From positions 1-39,542 of the forward strand of contig JAHBWA010000079.1 in NCBI GenBank assembly GCA_019637195.1: a stretch of DNA of 39,542 nt. The letters run 5' to 3'. Below the pieces are notes generated by a model that did no database searches, had not been told where the DNA came from, and saw only the letters and a list, made by a program, of their open reading frames with translations. Below, in pieces: positions 8,273-16,169 of this stretch. This DNA comes from Labilithrix sp. (GTDB lineage: Bacteria; Myxococcota_A; Polyangia; Polyangiales; Polyangiaceae). The first letter of the stretch is position 1. Every line of letters begins with the position of its first letter. Made by a program: the position numbers and the translations under genes.

Positions 8273-9229
8273 ATGGCTCAACCGTCCGTTTCGAAGTTGC
8301 TCGAAGGTCTCCCGACGAACTGGGGCCGGTGGGGGAAGGACGACGAGATCGGCGGCCTCAACTTCCTGACCAAGGAAGAGGTCGCGCGCGGCCTCGCGTC
8401 GATCGAGTCGCACGCGACGTTCGCGCTCTCGGTGGTCATCAACTCGCCGAAGGGAGATCCCGTCTGGCCCGGCCGGAGCGGCGCGGTGAAGCTCATGACC
8501 CAGGACAAGGGGAGCTACGTCTCCGGCAAGCTGCAGGCGCTGCCGGGCGGCCTCGAGTACGCCGACGACTACATCACGATGTTCCTCCAGGGTTCGACCC
8601 AGTTCGACGGCCTCGGCCACACCTGGTACGACGACAAGCTCTACAACGGCTTCGACGCGCACACGACGCTCGCCGGCCTCGACAAGGCGAGCGTGCTGCC
8701 GCTCGCGGAGCACACCGCGTCGGGCCACGCCGTGCTCCTCGACGTCGCGCGCTCCCGCGGGAAGCCGCGCCTCGACCGCGGAGAGTTCATCACCCTCCAG
8801 GACTTGCTCGACTGCGCGGCGAAGCAGGGGACGAAGATCGCGAAGCACGACATCCTGCTCGTCCGCACGGGCTGGCTCAACCTCTTCTACGACGAGGGAC
8901 CGGCGAAGTTCTACGAGCCCCCGTTCGTGGAGCCCGGCCTCGTGTTCTCGCGCGAGCTCGTCGAGTGGTTCCACGACACGGAGATCCCGCTCTTGGGCAC
9001 GGACACCATCGCGAACGAGGTCACGATCGATCCCCAGACCGGCATCGTGCTCCCGCTGCACAGCGCGCTGATGCGCAACCTCGGCGTCGTCTTCAACGAG
9101 ATCCTCTGGCTGGAGGACCTCGCCAAGGACTGCGCGGGCGACGGCCGCTACGATTTCTTCTACACGGCCGCGCCGCTCAAGATCTTCCGAGGCACGGGCG
9201 CTCCCGTGAACCCCATCGTCATCAAGTGA
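8273..9229 (+). CDS. PF04199 'cyclase' family hydrolase, with two metal-ligand histidines replaced by Gln
   Basis: A 318-residue protein of the putative cyclase family, which includes bacterial kynurenine formamidase and isatin hydrolase, metal-dependent amide- or ester-cleaving enzymes. The family metal motif HxGTHxDxxxH aligns with residues 106-116, but here both early histidines are Gln (Q106 and Q110), while Asp112 and His116 remain. It is also about 100 residues longer than KynB-type formamidases, placing it in the larger uncharacterised branch. AGGAGG sits four bases before ATG 8273. It is the first gene of the rightward operon, seven bases before an acyl-CoA synthetase. It may release or open the acid that is then activated (an ester, amide or lactone), but that is inference. 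Confidence 0.8.
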   Translation: MAQPSVSKLLEGLPTNWGRWGKDDEIGGLNFLTKEEVARGLASIESHATFALSVVINSPKGDPVWPGRSGAVKLMTQDKGSYVSGKLQALPGGLEYADDYITMFLQGSTQFDGLGHTWYDDKLYNGFDAHTTLAGLDKASVLPLAEHTASGHAVLLDVARSRGKPRLDRGEFITLQDLLDCAAKQGTKIAKHDILLVRTGWLNLFYDEGPAKFYEPPFVEPGLVFSRELVEWFHDTEIPLLGTDTIANEVTIDPQTGIVLPLHSALMRNLGVVFNEILWLEDLAKDCAGDGRYDFFYTAAPLKIFRGTGAPVNPIVIK

Positions 9230-9236
9230 GGATCGC

Positions 9237-10961
9237 ATGGCGTCCACCGAGAAAAATGCCGCGAAGCCCTGGCTCTCGGTCTACTCCCCGTGGGTACCGG
9301 AGTCCCTCCCACCGCCGACGACGAGCATGATCGAGGTCTTCGAGGCCACGGCCGCGAAGTCGCCGGGCGCGCCCGCCATCCACTACTTCGATCGCACCGT
9401 CGCGTACGGCGAGCTCGACGAGCTCGCGACCCGGTTCGCGACGCTGCTCGCGTCGTGGGGGATCGGGCACGGCGACCGCGTCGCGCTCTACCTGCAGAAC
9501 GTCCCGCAGTACGTCGCCGCCCTCTACGGCCTCTGGAAGCGCGGCGCCGTCGCGGTCCCGCTCAACCCGATGTTCAAGGAGAGGGAGCTCGCGTACCACC
9601 TCGAGGACTCGGGCGCGCGCGTCCTGGTGGCGCACGAGTCGCTCTACGACACGGTCGCGCGCGACGTCGTCCCGAGCTCGAAGGTCGAGCACGTGCTCAC
9701 GACCTCCGAGCTCGATCTCCTCGGCCCCGAGGCGCCGCCGACGTGCTTCGCGGCGAGCAAGAAGCTCGACGCGAGCGCCCTCGGGACCGTCGACTTCATG
9801 CGCGCGCTCGCGGAGACCACGCCCGATCCCGCGGCGCGCGTGGCGGTCGGTCCCGGAGACCTCGCCTCTCTCGGCTACACGTCCGGGACCACCGGCCAGG
9901 CGAAGGGCGCGAAGACCACGCACTCGAACATCGTGTACAACGGCGATTTCTATCGCACGTGGATGCGCATGGACGAGAGGGACGGCGTCCTCGGCGTCGC
10001 CCCGCTCTTCCACATCACCGGCATGGTCGGACACATCGCCGTGGCCGCGACCGCGGGCTGCCCGCTCGTCCTCGGCTATCGCTTCGACGCCGAGCAGACT
10101 TTACGTCTCGCCGAGCGCTGGAGGCCGACGATGACCGTCGGCTCCATCACGGTTTTTCTGGCGCTGATGAACCACCCGACGGCGTCGAAGAGCGCCCTGT
10201 CCTCGCTCACGAAGGTCTACAGCGGCGGCGCGCCGGTCGCGCCGAGCATCGCCGACCGCTTCGAGGCGGAGCTCGGCATCTACATCCACAACATCTACGG
10301 CCTCACCGAGTCGACGTCCCCGACCCACGCCGTCCCGCTCGGCGCTCGAGCGCCCGTGGACCCGCTGACCGGCGCGCTCTCGGTCGGCGTCCCCATCCCG
10401 GGCTGCGAGGTGAAGCTCGTCGACCTCGAGGACCCGACGAAGGAGGCGGCCGACGGCGAGGCCGGCGAGATCGCCGACCGGGGGCCGATGATCTTCGCGG
10501 GCTACTGGAACAAACCGGAGGCCACCGAGGGCGCGTTCCGCGACGGGTTCTTCCTCACGGGCGACGTCGCGACGCGGAACGAAGACGGCTACTACTTCGT
10601 CGTCGATCGGAAGAAGGACATGATCATCGTGTCCGGCTTCAAGGTCTGGCCGCGCGAGGTCGAGGACACGCTCTACGGACACGCCGCCGTGAGAGAGGCC
10701 GCCGTCATCGGCGTCGACGACGCGTACCGCGGCGAGACGGTCAAGGCGTTCGTCGCGCTCAAGCGGGGTGCGAGCGCGACGCCCGAGGAGCTCATCGAGT
10801 TCTGCAAGTCCAAAATTGCAGCCTACAAGTACCCACGCGTCGTCGAGATCGTCGACGAGGTGCCGAAGACGGTGACCGGCAAGTTCCTGCGCCGGGTGCT
10901 TCGCGATCGTGACCGAGCCCCCGCGCCGTCGAGGGCGGGGTCCACACCGGGAGAACTCTGA
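9237..10961 (+). CDS. Acyl-CoA synthetase (AMP-forming, ANL superfamily)
   Basis: A 574-residue ligase that adenylates a carboxylic acid and transfers it to CoA. Motifs in order are the phosphate-binding loop YTSGTTGQAKG (214-224), YGLTEST, the hinge/ATP segment TGDVATRNEDGYYFVVDRKK, GFKVWPREVE, and the C-terminal catalytic lysine in PKTVTGKFLRR. Overall it resembles medium/long-chain fatty-acid and aromatic acid:CoA ligases; the acyl specificity cannot be read. It begins seven bases after the hydrolase gene and ends three bases before the dehydrogenase gene, so it is an internal operon gene. It probably supplies the acyl-CoA used by the following dehydrogenase and kinase, the role LvaE plays in the levulinate pathway. 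Confidence 0.93.
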   Translation: MASTEKNAAKPWLSVYSPWVPESLPPPTTSMIEVFEATAAKSPGAPAIHYFDRTVAYGELDELATRFATLLASWGIGHGDRVALYLQNVPQYVAALYGLWKRGAVAVPLNPMFKERELAYHLEDSGARVLVAHESLYDTVARDVVPSSKVEHVLTTSELDLLGPEAPPTCFAASKKLDASALGTVDFMRALAETTPDPAARVAVGPGDLASLGYTSGTTGQAKGAKTTHSNIVYNGDFYRTWMRMDERDGVLGVAPLFHITGMVGHIAVAATAGCPLVLGYRFDAEQTLRLAERWRPTMTVGSITVFLALMNHPTASKSALSSLTKVYSGGAPVAPSIADRFEAELGIYIHNIYGLTESTSPTHAVPLGARAPVDPLTGALSVGVPIPGCEVKLVDLEDPTKEAADGEAGEIADRGPMIFAGYWNKPEATEGAFRDGFFLTGDVATRNEDGYYFVVDRKKDMIIVSGFKVWPREVEDTLYGHAAVREAAVIGVDDAYRGETVKAFVALKRGASATPEELIEFCKSKIAAYKYPRVVEIVDEVPKTVTGKFLRRVLRDRDRAPAPSRAGSTPGEL

Positions 10962-10964
10962 GGG

Positions 10965-12203
10965 ATGTCGAGCATCACTGCCGATCGGTCCGAGCGAGCG
11001 AGGGATCTCGAGGAGCGCGTGGCGGAGTTCGTCACCGAGCACGTCTACCCCGCGGAGGCCGTCTTCGACCGGCAGCTCTCCGAGGCGAAGACGCGCTGGT
11101 CCGTACCGCCCGTGATGGAGGAGCTGAAGCGGCGTGCGCGCGCCGCGGGGCTCTGGAACCTGTTCTTGCCTCACCACGAGGGAGGAGCCGGTCTGACGAA
11201 CCTCGAGTACGCGCCGCTCTGCGAGATCATGGGCGGCTCGCCGATCGCCCCCGAGGTCTTCAACTGCAACGCGCCCGACACCGGCAACATGGAGGTGCTC
11301 GCCCGCTACGGGACGGACGCACAAAAGAAGCAGTGGCTCGAGCCGCTCCTCGCCGGCGAGATCCGCTCCTGCTTCGCGATGACCGAGCCCGACGTCGCCT
11401 CGTCGGACGCGACGAACATCGCCTGCTCGATCCGGAGCGACGGCGACTCCTACGTGATCGACGGGCGGAAGTGGTGGACGAGCGGCGCGCTCGACCCGCG
11501 CTGCAAGATCGCCATCCTCATGGGCAAGACGGACCCGAGCGCGCCCCGGCACGCGCAGCAATCGATGGTGCTCGTGCCGATGGACACGCCCGGGGTCGAC
11601 GTGCGCCGGCCGCTCACGGTCTTCGGCTACGACGACGCGCCTCACGGTCACGCCGAGGTCTCCTTCACGGGCGTCCGCGTCCCGAAAGCGAACGTCTTGC
11701 TCGGCGAGGGGCGCGGCTTCGAGATCGCCCAGGGCCGCCTCGGGCCGGGGCGCATCCACCACTGCATGCGCCTCATCGGCCTCGCCGAACGGGCGCTCGC
11801 GTTCATGTGCGAGCGCGCGCGAGAGCGAGTGGCCTTCGGCAAGCCGCTCGCCGAGCAGGGCGCGTTGCGCCACGAGATCGCCCGGAGCCGCGTCGAGATC
11901 GATCAGGCGCGGCTCCTGACGCTCCACGCCGCGCACACGATGGACGTGCACGGGAACAAGTTCGCGAAGAAGGCGATCGCGATGATCAAGGTGGTCGCGC
12001 CGAACATGGCGCTCGGTGTCATCGACCGGGCGATCCAGGTTCACGGCGGCGGCGGCGTCTCGCAGGACTTCCCGCTCGCCTACGCGTGGGTGTGCGCGCG
12101 CACGCTCCGCCTCGCCGACGGCCCCGACGAGGTCCACCTCGAGTCGATCGCCAGGCAAGAGCTCGACGAGCGGAGGGCGCGGCCTTCGGCAGGGTCCGCA
12201 TGA
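10965..12203 (+). CDS. ACAD10/ACAD11-type acyl-CoA dehydrogenase
   Basis: A 412-residue flavin-dependent acyl-CoA dehydrogenase domain protein. Long stretches match what I recall of the dehydrogenase half of animal ACAD11, for example CFAMTEPDVASSDATNI, GRKWWTSGA, LGEGRGFEIAQGRLGPGRIH, GLAERALAFMCERA, AIQVHGGGGVSQD and LRLADGPDEVHL. ACAD10/11 do not simply desaturate. With their kinase domain they turn 4-hydroxyacyl-CoA, via 4-phosphoacyl-CoA, into an enoyl-CoA, and the same chemistry is known for LvaA/LvaC in levulinate catabolism. The stop overlaps the start of the kinase gene as ATGA, so the two ACAD11 halves are translationally coupled. Function on 4-phosphoacyl-CoA is inferred from this pairing and the similarity. 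Confidence 0.92.
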   Translation: MSSITADRSERARDLEERVAEFVTEHVYPAEAVFDRQLSEAKTRWSVPPVMEELKRRARAAGLWNLFLPHHEGGAGLTNLEYAPLCEIMGGSPIAPEVFNCNAPDTGNMEVLARYGTDAQKKQWLEPLLAGEIRSCFAMTEPDVASSDATNIACSIRSDGDSYVIDGRKWWTSGALDPRCKIAILMGKTDPSAPRHAQQSMVLVPMDTPGVDVRRPLTVFGYDDAPHGHAEVSFTGVRVPKANVLLGEGRGFEIAQGRLGPGRIHHCMRLIGLAERALAFMCERARERVAFGKPLAEQGALRHEIARSRVEIDQARLLTLHAAHTMDVHGNKFAKKAIAMIKVVAPNMALGVIDRAIQVHGGGGVSQDFPLAYAWVCARTLRLADGPDEVHLESIARQELDERRARPSAGSA

Positions 12204-13294
12204 CGCTCCCCGGAGAACGAACAGGGGCGAGCGAGGCGCGAGTGACGGGCGAGGTGACGGCGGTGCGCGCCGCGCACCGCTTCGACGAGGACGAGCTCGC
12301 GCGCTGGCTCTCCGGCCGGCTCGAGGGCGCCGAGCGGGGCCTCACGATCCGTCAGTTCGAAGGAGGGCAGTCGAACCCCACCTTCCTGCTCGAGACCGAT
12401 CGCGGGCGCTGGGTCCTCCGCAAGAAGCCCGGAGGACCGCTCCTCGCCTCGGCCCACATGGTCGAGCGCGAGCAGCGCGTCCTCCGCGCCCTCGCCGGCT
12501 CCGGCGTCCCGGTGCCCGACGTCCCTCTCTTCTGCGACGACGAGTCCGTGATCGGCACGCCGTTCTTCGTGATGTCCTACATCGACGGCCGCATCTCGCG
12601 CGATCCGAGCTTGCCCTGGGCGTCGCGATCGGAGCGCGCGGCCGTCTACCTCTCCGCCGTCGAGACGCTGGCGAAGGTGCACGACGTCGACTGGGCGGCG
12701 CGCGGCCTCGCCGACTACGGCAAACCGAGCGCCTATCTCGAGCGCCAGATCCACCGGTGGTCGAAGCAATACCGGGACTCGAAGGTCCGCGAGATCGCGG
12801 CCATGGACTGGCTCATGCGCTTCCTCCCGGAGCATCGGCCCGACGAAGGCGCGGTCACGCTCGCGCACGGCGACTATCGCCTCGACAACCTGATCCTGGA
12901 CCCGACCGAGCCGCGCGTCGTCGCCGTGCTCGACTGGGAGCTGTCGACGCTCGGCGATCCGCTCACCGACCTCGCCTACTTCTGTGTGCCTCATCACATG
13001 CCGCGAAGCGAGCGGGGGTATCGCGGCCTCGTCGGCCACGACCTCGGCGCGCTCGGGATCCCGTCGCAGGAGGCGATCGTCGAGGCGTACTGCAGCCGGC
13101 GCGGGATCGCGCCGCCGTCGCCTCGGGTCTTCGCCTTCTATCTCTCCTTCAGCATGTTCCGGCTCGCCGCGATCCTCGCGGGGATCGACGCGCGGTTTCG
13201 TCAAGGCAACGCGAGCTCCGAGAGCGCGGAGAGCTTCGCCTCGCAGATCGAGCTCTTCGCCGAGGCGGGGAAGCGGGTCGCGGAGGGCTCGTGA
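12200..13294 (+). CDS. APH-fold kinase of the ACAD10/11-LvaA type (probable 4-hydroxyacyl-CoA kinase)
   Basis: A 364-residue protein with the aminoglycoside-phosphotransferase fold. Visible elements are the nucleotide loop GGQSNPTFLLE (55-65), WVLRKKPGGPLL (71-82) with the ATP-binding Lys, the catalytic loop HGDYRLDNLILDP (223-235; Asp225, Asn230) and the metal-binding LDWELSTLGDP (244-254; Asp245). These strings nearly reproduce the N-terminal domain of animal ACAD11, so the substrate is more likely the 4-hydroxyl of an acyl-CoA than an antibiotic. The start ATG 12200 overlaps the dehydrogenase stop, and the stop overlaps the thioesterase start as GTGA. Automated pipelines may label it as an aminoglycoside resistance gene, which the context contradicts. 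Confidence 0.92.
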   Translation: MTLPGERTGASEARVTGEVTAVRAAHRFDEDELARWLSGRLEGAERGLTIRQFEGGQSNPTFLLETDRGRWVLRKKPGGPLLASAHMVEREQRVLRALAGSGVPVPDVPLFCDDESVIGTPFFVMSYIDGRISRDPSLPWASRSERAAVYLSAVETLAKVHDVDWAARGLADYGKPSAYLERQIHRWSKQYRDSKVREIAAMDWLMRFLPEHRPDEGAVTLAHGDYRLDNLILDPTEPRVVAVLDWELSTLGDPLTDLAYFCVPHHMPRSERGYRGLVGHDLGALGIPSQEAIVEAYCSRRGIAPPSPRVFAFYLSFSMFRLAAILAGIDARFRQGNASSESAESFASQIELFAEAGKRVAEGS

Positions 13295-13722
13295 GGGCGC
13301 CGGTCAATCCGCGCTACGTGGAGGACGTCGCGGCCGTCGTCGAGGCGACGCCCGCGATGCGCTTCTACGGCTTCGAGCTCGTCCGCGTCGAGCCCGGGAT
13401 CGTGGAGCTCGCGCTCGACTTTCGCGAGAGCTTGGTCGCGGTCCCGGGCACCTTCCAAGGGACCATCCAGGGCGCGATCGCGGACTTCGCCGGGACCCTC
13501 GCCGCGCTGACGCTCACCGAGCGAGGATCGAAGGTCGTGACCATCGACTACACGATCAAGTTCATGGAGCCCGCGAAGGGAGCGCGGCTCTTCGGCCGCG
13601 GCCGCGTGCTGCGCCCCGGCGCGTCGCTCACGTTCTGCGCGGCCGACGTCTTCGTCGAGCGAGACGGTCAGGAGCGGCACTGCGCGTCGTGCCTCCTCAC
13701 GACGAAGAGCTTCGCGCCATGA
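13291..13722 (+). CDS. PaaI-like hotdog-fold acyl-CoA thioesterase
   Basis: A 143-residue single hotdog domain. The core GTFQGTIQGAIADFAGTLAA (residues about 50-69) corresponds to the PaaI active-site helix, where the usual HGG is Gln-based here and the acidic residue of the ADxAG motif is present. The C-terminal strand ITIKFMEPA-like segment (DYTIKFMEPAKG) is also typical. Such enzymes hydrolyse acyl-CoA thioesters, often to free CoA trapped in dead-end intermediates. The GTG start at 13291 overlaps the kinase stop (GTGA) and the stop overlaps the HAD gene start (ATGA). The position between kinase and phosphatase suggests a housekeeping or product-release role in the pathway; the substrate is unknown. 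Confidence 0.85.
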   Translation: MRAPVNPRYVEDVAAVVEATPAMRFYGFELVRVEPGIVELALDFRESLVAVPGTFQGTIQGAIADFAGTLAALTLTERGSKVVTIDYTIKFMEPAKGARLFGRGRVLRPGASLTFCAADVFVERDGQERHCASCLLTTKSFAP

Positions 13723-14375
13723 CGAGCGACGTGCGCGCCGTGCTCTTCGACCTCGGCGGCGTGATCCTGTCGAGCCCCATCGACGGCTTCTTGGCCTACG
13801 AGGCGGAGGCGGGCCTCCCGCGCGGGTTTCTCCAGGGCCTGAACGTCCGCGATCCGGACACGAACGCGTGGGCGCGCGTGGAGCGGGGCGAGATCTCGGA
13901 GGACGAGTTCTACGCGCGCTTCGAGGCGGAGGCGCGCGCAGAGGGCCGCGCGATCGACGCGCGCGAGGTCTTGCGACGACTGACGGGACGCGTGAGACCG
14001 GAGATGGTCGCCGTCCTGCGAACGCTTCGCGCTCGCTACACGACGTTGTGCGTGACCAACAACATGCGCATCGGCCTCGGGACGGCGATGGCGAGCTCAC
14101 CGGAGCTCGCCGCCGAGATCGCGGACGTGCTCGCGCTCTTCGCGCACGTCGTCGAGTCCTGCAAGATCGGCGCGCGCAAGCCGGAGAGGCGCTTCTTCGA
14201 GCACGCGTGCCGGATCGCCGGTGTCGGTCCCGAAGCGTGCGTCTTCCTCGACGATCTCGGGACGAACCTGAAGACCGCGCGCGCGATGGGCATGACGACG
14301 ATCAAGGTCGCCGCGCCCGGAGCAGCCATCGAGGAGCTCGAGCGCGTCCTCGGCCACTCGGCCCGGCCCGCCTAG
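13719..14375 (+). CDS. HAD-family phosphatase resembling the ACAD10/EPHX2 N-terminal domain
   Basis: A 218-residue HAD hydrolase. Motif I is FDLGGV with nucleophile Asp11, and the Asp+2 position is Gly as in the ACAD10/YihX-type members. Motif II is Thr113 in CVTNN, motif III is Lys154 in GARKPERRF, and motif IV is the acidic pair Asp178/Asp179 in FLDDLGTNLKTARAMGM. That last string is very close to the N-terminal HAD domains of ACAD10 and soluble epoxide hydrolase. It closes the operon, overlapping the thioesterase stop by four bases. It could dephosphorylate the 4-phosphoacyl-CoA intermediate or another phosphoester; no substrate is established here. A CGTCCG/CGGACG hairpin follows its stop directly. 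Confidence 0.9.
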   Translation: MTSDVRAVLFDLGGVILSSPIDGFLAYEAEAGLPRGFLQGLNVRDPDTNAWARVERGEISEDEFYARFEAEARAEGRAIDAREVLRRLTGRVRPEMVAVLRTLRARYTTLCVTNNMRIGLGTAMASSPELAAEIADVLALFAHVVESCKIGARKPERRFFEHACRIAGVGPEACVFLDDLGTNLKTARAMGMTTIKVAAPGAAIEELERVLGHSARPA

Positions 14376-14394
14376 CGTCCGTGGTGGCCGGACG
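14376..14394 (+). terminator. Hairpin immediately after the HAD gene (possible transcript end)
   Basis: CGTCCG (14376-14381) pairs with CGGACG (14389-14394) around a seven-base loop, starting at the base after the stop codon. No T-tract follows, so at most it is a weak or non-canonical terminator. Farther on, 14455-14510 can form a second structure: eight-base arms CGGGCGCC/GGCGCCCG around a CGAGCGT-GG-ACGCTCG hairpin. Confidence 0.3.
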
Positions 14395-14621
14395 GCAAGC
14401 CGCGCGCGCACGCGCGTCGTCGCGCGGCCTCGACGCCCCGCGCGCCGGAGCCCGCGGGCGCCGACCGTGATCGACCGCCCGCGAGCGTGGACGCTCGAGC
14501 GAGGCGCCCGTAGGTGTCCTCGGGGGCGCGGGGGCCGGGCGCAAGCGCGGCCGTACGGCGGTCGTTTTCCCGAGCAGCTTCGGCTCGTTGCCGGATACGG
14601 GTCACCCGGCGCCAGGGTCGC

Positions 14622-14627
14622 TATAGT
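14622..14627 (+). promoter_or_regulatory. -10-like element TATAGT directly upstream of the first permease gene
   Basis: TATAGT stands out in the GC-rich surroundings and ends nine bases before ATG 14637. If used, transcription would start about three bases before the ATG, giving an almost leaderless message, which agrees with the absence of a Shine-Dalgarno sequence there. No convincing -35 lies 16-18 bases upstream. Confidence 0.35.
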
Positions 14628-14636
14628 GTCGCCCGC

Positions 14637-16169
14637 ATGCTGGCGTTCGCGCTCCGCCGCGCGATCTGGGCGATCCCGACGCTGTTCGGCGTCAGCCTCG
14701 TCGTGTTCCTTCTCACGACGCTGCTCCCGGATCCCGTCCTCGACGCGCCGCTCACCGCGGGCGACGTCGCCGGACGCGTCCGCCTCGACGAGCTCCGCCG
14801 CGCTCGCTTCCTCGACCTGCCTCGCCTCGTCAACGTCGCGCCGCGCGACGTCCGGACGACGGTCGACGACTGCGTCGCGCACGTCATCGACGGAGGCCCC
14901 GACGCCGCGTTCTGCGAGGAGCGGCTGGCCCGCATCGGCGGCGCCGCCCTCCCCCACCTCTTGCCTCGCCTCGACGACATCCCGCCCGCGCCGCGGGGCC
15001 GGCTCGCGCTCGCGCTCGCGCCGGTCGCGCGACGCATGGGGATCGGCGAGGAGGGCGACCTGACGGAGCCCGATCGCGCCGCGCTCTTCTGGGGGCGCTT
15101 CTGGGAGGACCGCTCCGTCGACTTCACCGAGCCGGCCGTCCGGCGCTCGGTCCAGCGCATCATCACCCGCGAGAGCGAGCTGCTCGAGAACGACCTCCGC
15201 CTCGTCGACACCTTCGCGCTCCGAGAGCTCATGGCGGCGCTGAAGTCCACGGAGGACCCCGCCGCGCTCGTACGCCTCACCCGCGTCGCCTCCCACGTCA
15301 CCGGCCGCGCCGCCGCGCTCGAGCCCGACGCCGGCCGCTCACGGACGCGCGCGGTGGTCTCCGAGTGGCTGTCGTGGTGGTACGTCCACGAGGCGGACTA
15401 CGTCGTCCTCCAGGGAGGGGAGAAGGTCACGGCGAGCGTCGCCCAGACGCGCTACGCGAAGTGGGTGCTCGGCGCCGTGACGGGGCAGCTCGGGCTGAGC
15501 ACGCGCGACGGTCTGCCCATCTTCGACAAGCTCGTGGCGCGCGCCCCCGTCACGCTCGGGATGGCGATGCTGGCGCTGCTCGTCAGCGCCATGGTCGGCG
15601 TCCCGATCGGCGTCCTCGCGGCGTGGCGGCGGGGGCAGCCGATCGATCACGGCGCCGCCGGCATCGTGCTCCTCGTCTACTCGGTGCCGACCTTCCTCGT
15701 CGCCGAGCTCCTCGCGACGTTCGGCCGCGCGGCGGGCGCGGGCTTCGTGCTCCCGGTCATCGCGCTGTCGACCGTCTCCGTCTCGGTGATGACGCAGCAG
15801 CAGCGCGCGTCGATGATCGAAGCGCTCGGCGAAGACTACGTCCGCTCGGCGCGGGCGAAGGGCGCGCGGACGCTCCGGGTCGCGCTCGTCCACGCGCTCC
15901 GCAACGCGCTGGTGCCCACGGTGACGCTCGCGGGCGTGCAGTTCCCGGCGCTCATCGGCGGGGCCTTCGTCGTCGAGGAGGTCTTCGACATCCGCGGCAT
16001 CGGCTGGGAGACCCTGCGCGCCATCGAGTCGCGCGACGTGGCGTGGATCGTCGCCACCACGCTCCTCTGCGCGATCGTCACGACGGCGTGCCTCGTCGCG
16101 AGCGACATCGCCTACGGGCTGCTCGATCCGCGCGTCCGTGAGACCCAGACGACGAGGCGGGCGTCATGA
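14637..16169 (+). CDS. ABC transporter permease, DppB/OppB type, with a ~200-residue periplasmic insertion
   Basis: An inner-membrane permease of the peptide/nickel importer class. The N-terminal membrane helix ALRRAIWAIPTLFGVSLVVF (residues 5-24) and PDP at 31-33 match DppB. The conserved part resumes at about residue 270 with WVLGAVTGQLGLSTRDG and several membrane helices. The EAA loop, which contacts the ATPase, includes DYVRSARAKGARTLRVALVH. Usual length is 310-340; this is 510. The excess lies between helix 1 and helix 2 (about residues 70-270), on the periplasmic side, and is rich in helical Leu/Ala/Arg sequence that looks HEAT-like. ATG 14637 is chosen from the DppB-like N-terminus. 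It is coupled by ATGA to the second permease; no ATPase or binding-protein gene is adjacent. Confidence 0.88.
   Translation: MLAFALRRAIWAIPTLFGVSLVVFLLTTLLPDPVLDAPLTAGDVAGRVRLDELRRARFLDLPRLVNVAPRDVRTTVDDCVAHVIDGGPDAAFCEERLARIGGAALPHLLPRLDDIPPAPRGRLALALAPVARRMGIGEEGDLTEPDRAALFWGRFWEDRSVDFTEPAVRRSVQRIITRESELLENDLRLVDTFALRELMAALKSTEDPAALVRLTRVASHVTGRAAALEPDAGRSRTRAVVSEWLSWWYVHEADYVVLQGGEKVTASVAQTRYAKWVLGAVTGQLGLSTRDGLPIFDKLVARAPVTLGMAMLALLVSAMVGVPIGVLAAWRRGQPIDHGAAGIVLLVYSVPTFLVAELLATFGRAAGAGFVLPVIALSTVSVSVMTQQQRASMIEALGEDYVRSARAKGARTLRVALVHALRNALVPTVTLAGVQFPALIGGAFVVEEVFDIRGIGWETLRAIESRDVAWIVATTLLCAIVTTACLVASDIAYGLLDPRVRETQTTRRAS

Noticed and set aside
8273..9229. Reading this gene as kynurenine formamidase (kynB) partnered with the tryptophan dioxygenase
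   Set aside because: It is about 100 residues too long, lacks two of the metal-ligand histidines, lies four genes away in a different operon and travels with fatty-acid genes.
10101..12158. 685-codon minus-strand open frame opposite the CoA ligase and dehydrogenase
   Set aside because: Same antisense artefact; no recognisable motif and it crosses a clear gene boundary.
12200..13294. Aminoglycoside resistance gene
   Set aside because: The APH fold is present, but the sequence is that of the ACAD11 kinase domain and it is coupled to the matching dehydrogenase.
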